NCBI GenBank assembly: GCA_018401495.1
Contig: JAGYJX010000035.1
Location: 186,001-250,000 of the forward strand
Reading direction: 5' to 3'
DNA length: 64,000 nt
From: Rhodospirillaceae bacterium
GTDB lineage: Bacteria; Pseudomonadota; Alphaproteobacteria; Thalassobaculales; Thalassobaculaceae
Shown in pieces: positions 38,436 to 46,979 of the stretch. Both the position numbers and the translations under genes were made by a program. Below the pieces are notes generated by a model. The model was not told the DNA's origin. It saw only the letters and a program-made list of their open reading frames with translations, and did not search any database. Each line of letters opens with the position of its first letter. Within the stretch, counting starts at the first letter, position 1.

Positions 38436-39047
38436 ATGATGACGCGAGCGACGGACATCGACGGCACGTCCTGGTTGGAAGGTTTCCGGGATCGGCTGCT
38501 CGCCCCGGCTGCCCGCGATTTCGCGCGCTGGGCGGCGTCTCTGTCCGGCGCCGGCGCCGTGCTCGATCGCGACCGGTTCGGGCCGGAAGACCTCATGGCG
38601 TGGCTCGGCAACATCACCATCATCCGCTGGGACGCCGCCGCGGGCGACTACAGCTACCGCCTGTTCGGCTCGCACCTGCCCGAGGTGCTCGGCCGGGACC
38701 TGACCGGCCAGACCCTGGCGGCGTGGCCGCCCAAGCTGGCGAGCATCAAGCGCGACCGGCTGCACACGGTGGTCAGCCGACGGGTGCCGCTGTGCGCCCA
38801 GACGGTGGCCCTGCGTCTCGACGGAACCGCGGCCAAGCGCGGGTACGCCGTGCTCGAGCAGGTGATGTGGCCGCTTCGCCACGGCTCCGACGGGCCGGAC
38901 GGTGTCCTCGACCTGACGGTCCCGGTCCCGGAGGAGACCGGCGTCAACGCCCGGACCCTGCAGGAGCAGACCGGCCGCCTGAACCGATGGTTCGCGGCCG
39001 ATGACGGGCCGCTCGACTCCCACCCGGGCGCCACCGGCCCGGCTTAG
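38436..39047 (+). CDS. PAS_5-family (PF07310) protein
   Basis: 203-residue cytoplasmic protein of a family largely restricted to alphaproteobacteria, with a single PAS-like domain and no output domain. Start chosen at ATG 38436 after CGGGGGCG. Core: LLAPAARDFARWAASL...LMAWLGNITIIRWDAAAGDYSYRLFGSHLPEVLGRDLTGQTL and RVPLCAQTVALRL...EQVMWPLRHG. Ligand and role unknown. It converges on the SDR gene 15 bases away. Confidence 0.75.
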   Translation: MMTRATDIDGTSWLEGFRDRLLAPAARDFARWAASLSGAGAVLDRDRFGPEDLMAWLGNITIIRWDAAAGDYSYRLFGSHLPEVLGRDLTGQTLAAWPPKLASIKRDRLHTVVSRRVPLCAQTVALRLDGTAAKRGYAVLEQVMWPLRHGSDGPDGVLDLTVPVPEETGVNARTLQEQTGRLNRWFAADDGPLDSHPGATGPA

Positions 39048-39062
39048 TCGAGATCCGCCGCC

Positions 39063-39895
39063 TCACTGGCTGGCGGTCACGCCGCCGTCGATGTAGACGA
39101 CCTGCCCGGTGATGTAGGAGCCGGCGTCGGCGGCCAGGGCCACGACCGGTCCGGCGACCTCGATCGGGTCGCCGATGCGGCCGAGCGGGTTGCGCTCCAG
39201 CACGAAGTCGCGGAACGCCGGACGCGCCATGTGCGGCGCGATCCGGTCGGAGCGGATGAAGGTCGGGGCGACACCGTTCACGGTGATCCCGTGGGGCGCC
39301 AGTTCGACGGCATGCTGGCGGACCAGCATCAGGAGGCCGCCCTTGGTGGCGCAGTACGCCGAGTAGCCGCGTCCGCGCAGCGCCAGTTGCGAGCGCACGG
39401 ACAGCAGGTGGATCTGGCGTCCACCCCGGCCGGCGGCGATCTGGTGGCGCGCCGCCGCCTGCCCGAGGAACATCGCGGCGCGAAGGTTGGTCTCGTACAT
39501 CAGGTCGAAGGTCTCGGGCGTGACCTCGAGGATCGGCTGCTCGCGCTGAATGCCGACGCAGTTCACCAGGATGTCGAGGCCGCCGCTTGCAGCCGCGACG
39601 CCGTCGACGACACCGCGGATCGCCGCCGGGTCGCGCGCGTCCAGGGCGACGGCGGCGGCCAGCAGGCCTTCGCCGCGGATCGCGCCCGCCAGCGCCTCGG
39701 CCTTTCGGCGCGGGGACCGGACACGGTGACCGAGGCGCCGCGGATCGCCAGCGCCCAGCAGATCGCCTCGCCGAGCGCGCCGTAGCCGCCGGCCACCAGG
39801 GCGGTCTTGCCACGGAGTTCGAACTGGTCGCGCAACCGCGCCAGGTCGACCGCCGGGGTGCTCCCATCGCGCTGGCCCTGCTCCGGCGCGATCAT
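39063..39895 (-). CDS. SDR-family oxidoreductase, frameshifted
   Basis: Short-chain dehydrogenase of about 277 residues. ATG 39895 overlaps the upstream ATPase stop as ATGA. Frame 1 gives LRGKTALVAGGYGALGEAICWALA, a near-canonical cofactor site. One base is missing near 39715, after VTVSGPR. The next frame reads KAEALAGAIRGEG to NCVGIQREQPILEVTPETF, with catalytic Ser and YxxxK (GYSAYCATKGG) and C-terminal SYITGQVVYIDGG. Last gene of the Liv-type import operon, so it probably acts on the imported compound; similarity is to gluconate/keto-acid reductase-like SDRs. Confidence 0.84.
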
Positions 39896-40512
39896 CGCAG
39901 CAGCGTCCCGAGGTAGTCGCGCACCGGCGCGAGCCCGGTCAGGTCTTCGAAGCTCGCGGCGTGGGCCAGCCGGCCGCGCTGCACGAACACGAAGCGCTCG
40001 CAGATCTCGCGCAGGATCTCGAGGTGGAAGCGCTCGTTCGGGTGCAGGCAGAGAAACACCAGGCGGCCTTCGCTCCGCAGGCGCCGGAAGAAGTCCAGCA
40101 TGAAGCCGATGTAGCCATCCTGGGTGTTGAACTGCGGCTCGTCGAACAGATGGACGATCGGGTAGTCGCTGCCCGCCCGGTCCATCATGAACGCCGGGCG
40201 GGTCCGCCGGAAATGCCGGACCTGATAGGATTGGTGGTAGTGGATCGCCAGCCGGTCGCGTTCGTCGTGGCGGACCCGGTGGATGTCGCGCCCCCGGCAC
40301 AGCACCCGCCCGGCGCTCGGCGCGTTGGAACCGGTAATGAGCTCGAACAGGGTGGTCTTGCCGGACCCGTTCGGCCCCATAACCCCGACGATCGCCGGCG
40401 CCTCGACCGTGAAATCGGCCTCCAGCCGGAAGGTCTCGGTGCGGCCGAGAAAGCCCCGGTGGTAGGATTTGCGCAGGCCGTCGACGCGCAGGATCGGCTC
40501 GTTCATCGTCAC
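39892..40512 (-). CDS. atypical ABC-type ATPase without a signature motif
   Basis: Small 206-residue ATPase, next to last gene of the import operon. GTG 40512 overlaps the LivF stop as GTGA; ATG 40506 is an alternative. Walker A is intact (VMGPNGSGKTTLFELITG) and Walker B is present (YPIVHLFDEPQFN), followed by VFLCLHPNERF where the switch histidine is expected. The LSGGQ signature and most of the helical domain are replaced by HYHQSYQVRHFRRTRPAFMM. Too short and too altered for a standard LivF/LivG. It may partner one of them or act outside transport. Confidence 0.75.
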   Translation of the reverse strand: MTMNEPILRVDGLRKSYHRGFLGRTETFRLEADFTVEAPAIVGVMGPNGSGKTTLFELITGSNAPSAGRVLCRGRDIHRVRHDERDRLAIHYHQSYQVRHFRRTRPAFMMDRAGSDYPIVHLFDEPQFNTQDGYIGFMLDFFRRLRSEGRLVFLCLHPNERFHLEILREICERFVFVQRGRLAHAASFEDLTGLAPVRDYLGTLLR

Positions 40513-41204
40513 AACCCCAGCAAGCGTTGGCGGAGTGCTGCGTCGCCGAGCATGGCGCTCGCCGTTCCCGAGTGAACCATCCGGCCGTGGTCCATGACGT
40601 AGACGCGGTCGGCGACCTCGAGGGCGCTGACCGCGTTCTGCTCGACCACCAGCACGGCGAGCCCCTCGTCGCGCAGCCGTCGGATGGTGGCCATCACGTC
40701 CTGCACGATCTTCGGCGCCAGTCCCTGCGACGGCTCGTCGAACAGCACCAGGCCGGGCGAGCCGAGCAGCGCCCGGGAGATCGCCACCATCTGCATCTCG
40801 CCGCCCGACAGGTTCTCGCTGTCGCGCTGCATCAGGTGCTCGAGGGCCGAGAAGATCGCGAACATCTCGTCCAGCCGCCAGGACCGGAAGCGGGTGGAGC
40901 GGCGCGCGATCGCCAGGTTCTGGGCGACCGTCAGGGTCGGGAAGATCCGCCGGTCGTCCGGCACCCAGCCGACCCCCAGCCGCGCGATCTCGTGGGTCGG
41001 CCGCCGGGTGATGTCGACACCGTCGAAGTGGACGCTGCCCGACCGCGCCGGCGTCAGCCCGAGCACCGAGCGGATCGTCGTGGTCTTGCCGACGCCGTTG
41101 GCGCCCAGCAGCGCGACGACCTCGCCGGCGGCAACCTCGAGCGACGCCCCGAACAGCACCTGGCTCTCGCCGTAGAACGTCTCGATCCCGCGCACCGCGA
41201 GCAT
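40509..41204 (-). CDS. Liv-type ABC transporter ATP-binding protein (LivF-like)
   Basis: Second ATPase of a hydrophobic/branched-chain amino acid type (HAAT) importer. 231 residues from ATG 41204, overlapping the LivG stop as TGATG (GTG 41207 also possible). Walker A LLGANGVGKTTTIR, Q-loop WVPDDRRIF (LivF hallmark), signature LSGGEMQMV, Walker B LVLFDEPSQGLAP, switch VVEQN. All motifs are standard, unlike the extra ATPase downstream. Confidence 0.93.
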   Translation of the reverse strand: MLAVRGIETFYGESQVLFGASLEVAAGEVVALLGANGVGKTTTIRSVLGLTPARSGSVHFDGVDITRRPTHEIARLGVGWVPDDRRIFPTLTVAQNLAIARRSTRFRSWRLDEMFAIFSALEHLMQRDSENLSGGEMQMVAISRALLGSPGLVLFDEPSQGLAPKIVQDVMATIRRLRDEGLAVLVVEQNAVSALEVADRVYVMDHGRMVHSGTASAMLGDAALRQRLLGL

Positions 41205-41947
41205 CACGCCAGCCCTCCGAGGTTCGAGCGCCGCACCCAGGGGTTCTCGCGCAGCTCCTCAGGCGTGCCCTCGGCGATGACCTGGCCCCAATGGATCACC
41301 GATATCCGGTCCGCCAGGCTGAACAGGAAGCGCATGTCGTGCTCGATCATGACGATGGTGGTGTGCCGCTTCAGCTCCCGGATCAGCTCGGCCAGGCGCG
41401 CGGTGGCGCCGGTGCCGAGGCCGGCGGTCGGCTCGTCGACGAACAGCAGCCGGGGCTCGGTGGCGAGTGCGACGCCGATCTCCAGGGCCCGGCGCTCGCC
41501 GTACGACAGGCTGCGGACGTTGACCCGCTCGCGACCCTTCAGGCCGACCCGGTCGAGCACCGCCTCGGCCCGGTCGCGGGCGTCGGTGTCGGCGTCGAGC
41601 GCGTGGGTGACGGAGAAGCCGCGGGCCCGCACCTGCGGCAGCGCGATCACCACGTTGTCGAGCGCGCTGTACTCGTCGAACAGGTTCATGATCTGGAACG
41701 ACCGCGAGATGCCGCGCGCGACGATGCGGTGCGGCGCCATGCCGGTGATGTCGGCGCCGTCGAACCTGACGCTGCCCCGGTCGGGCTTGTAGCGGCCGGT
41801 CAGGACGTTGAAGCAGGTCGTCTTGCCGGCCCCGTTCGGGCCCATGATGCCGGACAGCTGCCCGGCCTCGAAGGCGAGGTTGATCTCCTCCAGCACCACC
41901 TGGGCGCCGAAGCGCTTGTGCAGGCCGCGGGCCTCGAACAGCGCCAT
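41204..41947 (-). CDS. Liv-type ABC transporter ATP-binding protein (LivG-like)
   Basis: First ATPase of the HAAT importer, 247 residues. Walker A IMGPNGAGKTTCFN, Q-loop region ARGISRSFQIMNLF, signature LSYGERRALEIG (the LSYGxxR variant normal for LivG), Walker B LLFVDEPTAGLG, switch IEHDMRFLF, and the C-terminal VIAEGTPEELREN. It starts 3 bases after the LivM stop. Confidence 0.93.
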   Translation of the reverse strand: MALFEARGLHKRFGAQVVLEEINLAFEAGQLSGIMGPNGAGKTTCFNVLTGRYKPDRGSVRFDGADITGMAPHRIVARGISRSFQIMNLFDEYSALDNVVIALPQVRARGFSVTHALDADTDARDRAEAVLDRVGLKGRERVNVRSLSYGERRALEIGVALATEPRLLFVDEPTAGLGTGATARLAELIRELKRHTTIVMIEHDMRFLFSLADRISVIHWGQVIAEGTPEELRENPWVRRSNLGGLA

Positions 41948-41950
41948 GGC

Positions 41951-42970
41951 TCAGCCCTCCGCCTCGGTGGCCGGCGCCGGCAGCCGGCGCCGGCGCGAGG
42001 CGGTCCGGCGCACGAGGTCCTGCCAGATCCCGGCCAGGCCCTGCGGCTTGAACATCACCAGGGCCATGAACATGAGGCCGAACCACAGCAGCCACGTCTC
42101 GGTGTAGGCACCCAGCACGTCGCGCGCGACGAAGTAGAGGACGACCCCCAGCACAGGCCCCCAGAAGCTCACGAAGCCACCGCCGATGAGCACCATCAGG
42201 ACGATGATCCCGGACCACTGCAGGCTCATGACGTTGATGTAGGCGCCCTCCTGGGCCATCGCGAACAGGCCCCCGGCCAGGCCCGCGACCGCGCAGGAAA
42301 GCGTGAACACCGACCACTTGTAGAGCGTGACCGGGTAGCCGACGAACGCCACCCGGGTCTCGTTCTGCTTGATCGCCCGGAGAACCCGCCCGTAGGGCGA
42401 GTTGGTCAGCCGCCAGAGCACCACCACCAGCACGGCGTAGACCGCGAAGCACAGGTAGTAGAACTCGACGTTGCCGGCGGTCGGCAGTTCCACCGGCCCG
42501 AGCGTCACCGGCAACCGGGCGATGTTGAGCAGCCCGTCCTCGCCGTGGGTGACGTCGGTCCACTTGCTGGCGATGAAGAAATAGATCTGCCCGAAGGCGA
42601 TCGTCATCAGCGCGAAGTAGATGCCGCGCCGGTGCGACAGGAACAGCGCGGTCGCCGCGCCGAACAGCCCGGTCACCACGACCGCCGCCGCCAGGCAGAA
42701 CCACAGATTCGGCCACACCTCGAACTGCGCGAGGCCGAAGGCGTAGGCGCCGATGCCGAGGAACGCGCCGTGCCCGAACGACGGCAGCCCCGTGTAGCCG
42801 AGCAGCAGGTTGTAGCCGAGCGCGAAGATCACCCAGATCAGGATCTCGGCACCGAGGTAATGGTACAGGCCGACGGCCTCGATCCAGAACGGCAGCGTCC
42901 CGAACAACGCGTAGGACAGCAGGATCGGCGCCGTCAGCCAGGCGGTGGTCTGCTTGGTGTCGTCCTCCAT
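41951..42970 (-). CDS. Liv-type ABC transporter permease (LivM-like)
   Basis: Inner-membrane permease of the BPD_transp_2 family, 339 residues with about nine to ten hydrophobic segments. LivM features are present: LGYNLLLGYTGLPSFGHGAFLGIGAYA, SPYGRVLRAIKQNETRVAFVGY and GGGFVSFWGPVLGVVLY. It ends with an Arg-rich cytoplasmic tail. Separated by 4 bases from the LivH-like gene. Confidence 0.92.
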   Translation of the reverse strand: MEDDTKQTTAWLTAPILLSYALFGTLPFWIEAVGLYHYLGAEILIWVIFALGYNLLLGYTGLPSFGHGAFLGIGAYAFGLAQFEVWPNLWFCLAAAVVVTGLFGAATALFLSHRRGIYFALMTIAFGQIYFFIASKWTDVTHGEDGLLNIARLPVTLGPVELPTAGNVEFYYLCFAVYAVLVVVLWRLTNSPYGRVLRAIKQNETRVAFVGYPVTLYKWSVFTLSCAVAGLAGGLFAMAQEGAYINVMSLQWSGIIVLMVLIGGGFVSFWGPVLGVVLYFVARDVLGAYTETWLLWFGLMFMALVMFKPQGLAGIWQDLVRRTASRRRRLPAPATEAEG

Positions 42971-42974
42971 CCGC

Positions 42975-43898
42975 TCAGGCCTCCAGCACGCTGGACTTGC
43001 CGGCGAGGCCGCGCGCCCGGAACGTCACCACCAGCAGAAGCAGCAGGTACATCGACAGCAGCGACCAGTCGGTGAAGAACGCCGCGGTGAGCGCCACCAC
43101 CAGGCCGACCATGATGCCGGCGCTGACCGCGCCCCAGAAGCTGCCGACCCCGCCGAGCACGATGATCACGAAGGCCGGGATCACCGCGTCGACGCCGACC
43201 ACCGGGCGGATGCCCCAGATCGGCGCCATGATGATTCCGGCGACGCCGGCGAGCGCCGCCCCGAAGCCGAACACCAGCAGCCGGAGCCGCGTCAGGTTGT
43301 AACCGAGCGCCCGCACCATCTCGCTGTCATGGGCGCCGGCCTTGATCACCGCGCCGTAGGGCGTCTTGTTCAGGAACACCCACAGCACGCCGATCATCGC
43401 CGCCGCGAACGCCGCGGCGTAGATCCGGTAGGTGGAGTAGATCAGGTCGCCGGCGATGAAGCCGCCGGAGATCGCGCGCGGTATCGGCAGGAAGTACTCG
43501 CTGCTGCCCCAGATCGAGCGGATCACCTCCTCCAGCACCAGCGCGGCGCCGAAGGTCAGCAGCAGGCCGTACAGCGGGTCGGTGCCGTAGGTCCGGCGCA
43601 GGCAGATCTCGAGCCCCATGCCGACCACCCCCACCACCAGCGGCCCGACCACCAGCGCGATGGCGTAGCGGGCGCCCGCCGGCAGCGCGTAGTAGGGCTC
43701 CATGAAGGCGAACGGCAGGCCGCCATCCGGCGCCATGACCGCCAGGGCGACGTAGGCGCCGAGCGCGAACAGCGAGCCATGCGCCAGGTTGATGACCTCC
43801 ATGACCCCGATGATCAGCATGAAGCCGAGCGCCAGCAGGGCGAACAGCAGGCCGAGCGCCAGGCCGTTCAGGATGTGGGGAAGCAGGTGCAGGAGCAT
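42975..43898 (-). CDS. Liv-type ABC transporter permease (LivH-like)
   Basis: Partner permease, 307 residues from ATG 43898, chosen over GTG 43919 because GGAGG precedes the ATG by about 10 bases. LivH hallmarks: LNGLALGLLFALLALGFMLI, EVINLAHGSLFALGAYVAL, and ALGYNLTRLRLLVFGFGAALAGVAG. About eight membrane segments. The next gene upstream is the binding protein, 108 bases away, a gap typical of HAAT operons where the binding protein is expressed more strongly. Confidence 0.92.
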   Translation of the reverse strand: MLLHLLPHILNGLALGLLFALLALGFMLIIGVMEVINLAHGSLFALGAYVALAVMAPDGGLPFAFMEPYYALPAGARYAIALVVGPLVVGVVGMGLEICLRRTYGTDPLYGLLLTFGAALVLEEVIRSIWGSSEYFLPIPRAISGGFIAGDLIYSTYRIYAAAFAAAMIGVLWVFLNKTPYGAVIKAGAHDSEMVRALGYNLTRLRLLVFGFGAALAGVAGIIMAPIWGIRPVVGVDAVIPAFVIIVLGGVGSFWGAVSAGIMVGLVVALTAAFFTDWSLLSMYLLLLLVVTFRARGLAGKSSVLEA

Positions 43899-44006
43899 GC
43901 GCGGCTGACCTCCGGGCACCCGGAGGCCGGGCGCCGATTCTGCTCGAGGAAGGCGGGGACCCGCCGTGCGCGACGCGCGGCGGGTCCCCAGGGCCGTGAG
44001 GAGCCG

Positions 44007-45302
44007 TCAGCCCTGGTCGTAGGACGGGGTCGCCTCGTAGGTCTCGAGCTTGCAGTCCCGGGTGGCGTCGGAGCGGATCGACTCCGGGTCGGCGCTGCTG
44101 ATGATCTCGAAATAGTCGGACTCGTCGCGCGGCTTCGGGTTGCCCTGGGCGAGATAGATCGTCTGCTGGACCTGGTGCGAGGCGGCGTCGATCACCGCGT
44201 CGTGGTGCTGCATGCGGTCGTCCGCCTTCATGACGCGGCCCTCGAGCGCCTTGATGATCTTGAGGTTGTCGGTCGAGCCGACCTCCTGGACCGCCCGCAG
44301 CAGCTCGCGCACCGCGACGTAGCCGTTGTAGGTGACGTTGCCCGGGACGTTGATCCGCGTGGTCGGATAGCGCTCCTGGTAGCGCTTCACGAAGTCGGCG
44401 GCGCCCGGCACGTCGAGGTAGTGGTACCAGGTGGTGCCGAAGACCCCGAAGACCGCGTCGTGACCGAGGCCGTAGATGTCAGGCCAGTCCTGCTGGTTGT
44501 TCATCCAGGCGGGCTTGCGGTCGAGCTTCATGTCGCGCACCTGCTGGCGCATGACCTTGAAGTCGTCACCGCCGACGGCGGCCGCGACCACGTCGGGCTT
44601 CGCCTGCTGGATGCGCAGCAGCACGCTCGCCCAGTCGCGCGTGCCGACCGGGATCGCCACCTCCTCGGCAATCTCCGCCCCGTTGGCCATCGCGACCTTC
44701 TTGGTCGCCGCGTTGGTGTTCTGCCCCCAGACATAGTCGTTGTAGATCAGGAACCAGCGCTTGCCGAAGGTCTGGACGGCGCTGCGCGCCGAGGCCTTCG
44801 AGAAGTTCTCGCCGTTGCCGTCCCACACGAACTTCACGCGGTGGCAGTCCTTGCCGGACTCCGACGGCGAACTCGAGTTGGTGTTGAAGTACACGCAGCC
44901 GTACTTCTGGGCCACCTGGCCGATGGCGTTGGCGACCCCGGACTGGATGGCGCCGACCAGGAAGTGGACGTTCTCGCGGTTGATCATCCGCTCCGCCACC
45001 CGGGTGCCGGTCTGCGGGTTGGTCTCGGTGTCCATCCAGACGGTCTCGATCTTCCGGCCGAGCACGCCGCCCGCCTCGTTGAACTCGGCGATGGCCATCT
45101 CGGTGCCGCGGCGCTCGGCCTGCCCGGAGTTGGCGAACTGCCCGCTGGCGTCGTGCGTCAGACCGATGCGGATCGGCTTGTCGGAGCTGGCCGCGTAGAC
45201 CCGGTTGTGCTTCCACGGCCCGAACAGGGCCGCGCCGCCGGCGGTCCCGGCGAGCAGCGAGGTCTGCAGAAAGCTGCGGCGCGTGGTGATGATCTTGGAC
45301 AT
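44007..45302 (-). CDS. Liv-type ABC transporter substrate-binding protein (Tat-exported)
   Basis: Periplasmic binding protein of the branched-chain/amide type (Peripla_BP_5/6), 431 residues from ATG 45302 after GGGGAGG. Twin-arginine signal: TTRRSFLQTSLLAG. Mature part begins near SSDKPIRIGLTHDASGQFANSGQAE. Family segments: VHFLVGAIQSGVANAIGQVA, VGTRDWASVLLRIQQAKPD, NVTYNGYVAVRELL. The ligand is not clear; the SDR, cupin and RpiR neighbours suggest a sugar acid or similar polar compound rather than an amino acid (inference). Confidence 0.88.
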   Translation of the reverse strand: MSKIITTRRSFLQTSLLAGTAGGAALFGPWKHNRVYAASSDKPIRIGLTHDASGQFANSGQAERRGTEMAIAEFNEAGGVLGRKIETVWMDTETNPQTGTRVAERMINRENVHFLVGAIQSGVANAIGQVAQKYGCVYFNTNSSSPSESGKDCHRVKFVWDGNGENFSKASARSAVQTFGKRWFLIYNDYVWGQNTNAATKKVAMANGAEIAEEVAIPVGTRDWASVLLRIQQAKPDVVAAAVGGDDFKVMRQQVRDMKLDRKPAWMNNQQDWPDIYGLGHDAVFGVFGTTWYHYLDVPGAADFVKRYQERYPTTRINVPGNVTYNGYVAVRELLRAVQEVGSTDNLKIIKALEGRVMKADDRMQHHDAVIDAASHQVQQTIYLAQGNPKPRDESDYFEIISSADPESIRSDATRDCKLETYEATPSYDQG

Positions 45303-45411
45303 GGCAACCTCCCCATCGGCGGACGTTTGCGCCGCCGTATCGTTGGCCGGTCCGTTAGCGGGCCGGCGATGGCGCCCGCTTGAGGGCGAGGCGAGCCCGG
45401 CGGTGCCGGGC

Positions 45412-45819
45412 TCAGGGTTCAGCCGACACCGTCTCGGCGTCGGCCGGCACAAGCAGTTCCAGCGCCGTGTAGTCGTCCGAGTACTCGATCACCCGGTGGC
45501 GGATCTCGGGCTCCTGGTACATGCAGGAGCCTTCCTCCATGCGGACCTCACCGATCCCGTCGAACCAGACCCGGGCCCATCCCTTGAGCACGTAGACCAT
45601 CTGGAAATCGAGCTGGTGATAGTGCAGGTCACCGGCGCCCTGGCAGGGACCGTTCGGTCGGTGGACATGCGCTCGGATCTTGCCGGCGGTCTTCTCCGCC
45701 ATGCCGAGGTCCCGGTAGTCGAAGAAGCCGCGGAAGCCGGGCTTCCACTCCGCATCGCGGGCGTGCTGGACGTGGAAGGTGCCGCGCCCGAACGCGGCCG
45801 GGCCATAGCGATCGGCCAT
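45412..45819 (-). CDS. cupin-domain protein
   Basis: 135-residue single cupin. Metal-site motif 1 DLHYHQLDFQMVYVLKGWARVWFDG and motif 2 GSCMYQEPEIRHRVIEYSDDYTALEL. It precedes the binding-protein gene by about 110 bases on the same strand and is first in the import operon, facing the RpiR regulator. Likely an isomerase, epimerase or sensor for the imported substrate; the actual reaction is unknown. Confidence 0.82.
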   Translation of the reverse strand: MADRYGPAAFGRGTFHVQHARDAEWKPGFRGFFDYRDLGMAEKTAGKIRAHVHRPNGPCQGAGDLHYHQLDFQMVYVLKGWARVWFDGIGEVRMEEGSCMYQEPEIRHRVIEYSDDYTALELLVPADAETVSAEP

Positions 45820-45859
45820 TCGGTGGTCCCCCTCTGCGCTGCCGGCGACACGCCGCTTG

Positions 45860-45877
45860 ATCGAAGGATTATTCGAT
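45860..45877. promoter_or_regulatory. inverted repeat, candidate RpiR operator 1
   Basis: ATCGAAGGATTATTCGAT: perfect 6-base arms with a 6-base spacer in the AT-rich divergent region, 41 bases upstream of the cupin start. Confidence 0.5.
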
Positions 45878-45892
45878 GTTTTGAATTAGAAA

Positions 45893-45926
45893 GAAAATTC
45901 ACATTGTGAGTCAATCTCGAATTTTC
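45893..45926. promoter_or_regulatory. inverted repeat, candidate RpiR operator 2
   Basis: GAAAATTC (45893-45900) and GAATTTTC (45919-45926) are perfect inverted 8-base arms 18 bases apart. The direct repeat CATTGTG follows each arm (45902-45908 and 45926-45932). RpiR-family operators often consist of GAAA/TTTC-type inverted arms, so regulation of the divergent import operon from here is plausible. Confidence 0.5.
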
Positions 45927-46022
45927 ATTGTGCGCGTGATCGACGAAGATATTTTCGATTGGCGTTGCCGAGGGGAAAGCGGAACCGCTATACGCGGCCG
46001 GTTCCTGCCGAGGAGTGAACCA

Positions 46023-46880
46023 ATGGCCTCAGACGCGGCGGCGCCGGCGTCCTTCGACAGCCTCCGCCACCAGGTGCAGGAGAGGTACGAGGCGCTTAGC
46101 CCGCATCTCCAGCGGCTCGCCCGGCTGGCGTTGGAGGATCCCAACAGCTTCGCCCTGCAGACCGTCACCAGCCTGGCCCAGACCGCCGAGGTGCAGCCCT
46201 CCACCCTGATCCGGTTCGCCAAGGAGTTCGGCTATTCCGGGTTCTCGGAGATGCAGAAGGTCTTCAAGCTGAGGCTGATCGAAGGCGCCCCGGCGTATCG
46301 CGAGCAGATCTACCGACACCGCGACCGCCTCGAGGCGACCGCCGAGACCGACCCGATGGCGATCCTGCGGGAGTTCACCGACGCGTCGATGCTGTGCCTG
46401 GAGCGCCTCAAGGAAACCGTCGATCCCTCGGCGCTGGCCCGCGCGATCCAGATGATGGCCGGCGCCGAGCACATCTACGTCATCGGCCAGCGGCGCGCCT
46501 TCCCGGTCGCCGCCTACATCGCCTATGGCCTGGCGCGTCTGGAGCACCGGACACATCTGCTCGACTTCGTGGGCGGCATGGTCCCGCAACAGGCGGCGAC
46601 GCTGAGGCCCTCCGACCTGCTGATCGCGGTCGCCTTCGCCGAGTACACCCCGGCCGTGGTCGACGTGGTGCGGGATGCCCACATCCGTGACATTCCCACG
46701 CTCACGATCACCGACGTCCCGACCAGCCCGCTCGCCAAGCACGGAACGGTCTATTTCTGCGTCGACGACGCCGACATCCACCGGTTTCGGCCGCTCGCGG
46801 GATCGATGAGCCTGGCGCAGTCGCTGATCATCGGCCTCAGCTACCTGAAGGATGCCCGCAAGGAGTCGGCGGGCAGCTGA
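46023..46880 (+). CDS. MurR/RpiR-family transcriptional regulator
   Basis: 285-residue regulator from ATG 46023 (ribosome-binding site GAGGAG). The frame is open upstream to 45906 but would cross the operator. N-terminal HTH_6: RLALEDPNSFALQTVTSLAQTAEVQPSTLIRFAKEFGYSGFSEMQK. C-terminal SIS domain: IYVIGQRRAFPVAAYIAYGL...RPSDLLIAVAFAEYTPAVVDVV, where phosphosugars usually bind. Divergent from the cupin-Liv-SDR operon, which it most likely controls in response to a sugar or sugar-acid phosphate. Confidence 0.92.
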   Translation: MASDAAAPASFDSLRHQVQERYEALSPHLQRLARLALEDPNSFALQTVTSLAQTAEVQPSTLIRFAKEFGYSGFSEMQKVFKLRLIEGAPAYREQIYRHRDRLEATAETDPMAILREFTDASMLCLERLKETVDPSALARAIQMMAGAEHIYVIGQRRAFPVAAYIAYGLARLEHRTHLLDFVGGMVPQQAATLRPSDLLIAVAFAEYTPAVVDVVRDAHIRDIPTLTITDVPTSPLAKHGTVYFCVDDADIHRFRPLAGSMSLAQSLIIGLSYLKDARKESAGS

Positions 46881-46930
46881 CGGCTCGCTGCATCGTGAAA
46901 TCGGCCTGAGCCGAGCCCGAACACAATTAC

Positions 46931-46958
46931 TTGCAAATTTATTTATATTGTCTGTAAA
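46931..46958 (+). promoter_or_regulatory. candidate promoter of the RTX-like gene
   Basis: In an AT-rich island within high-GC DNA, TTGCAA (46931-46936) and TGTAAA (46953-46958) are 16 bases apart, 21 bases before the start codon. TATATT at 46944 is an alternative -10. Confidence 0.35.
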
Positions 46959-46979
46959 TCCCCGTGGGAATGGGACGGG

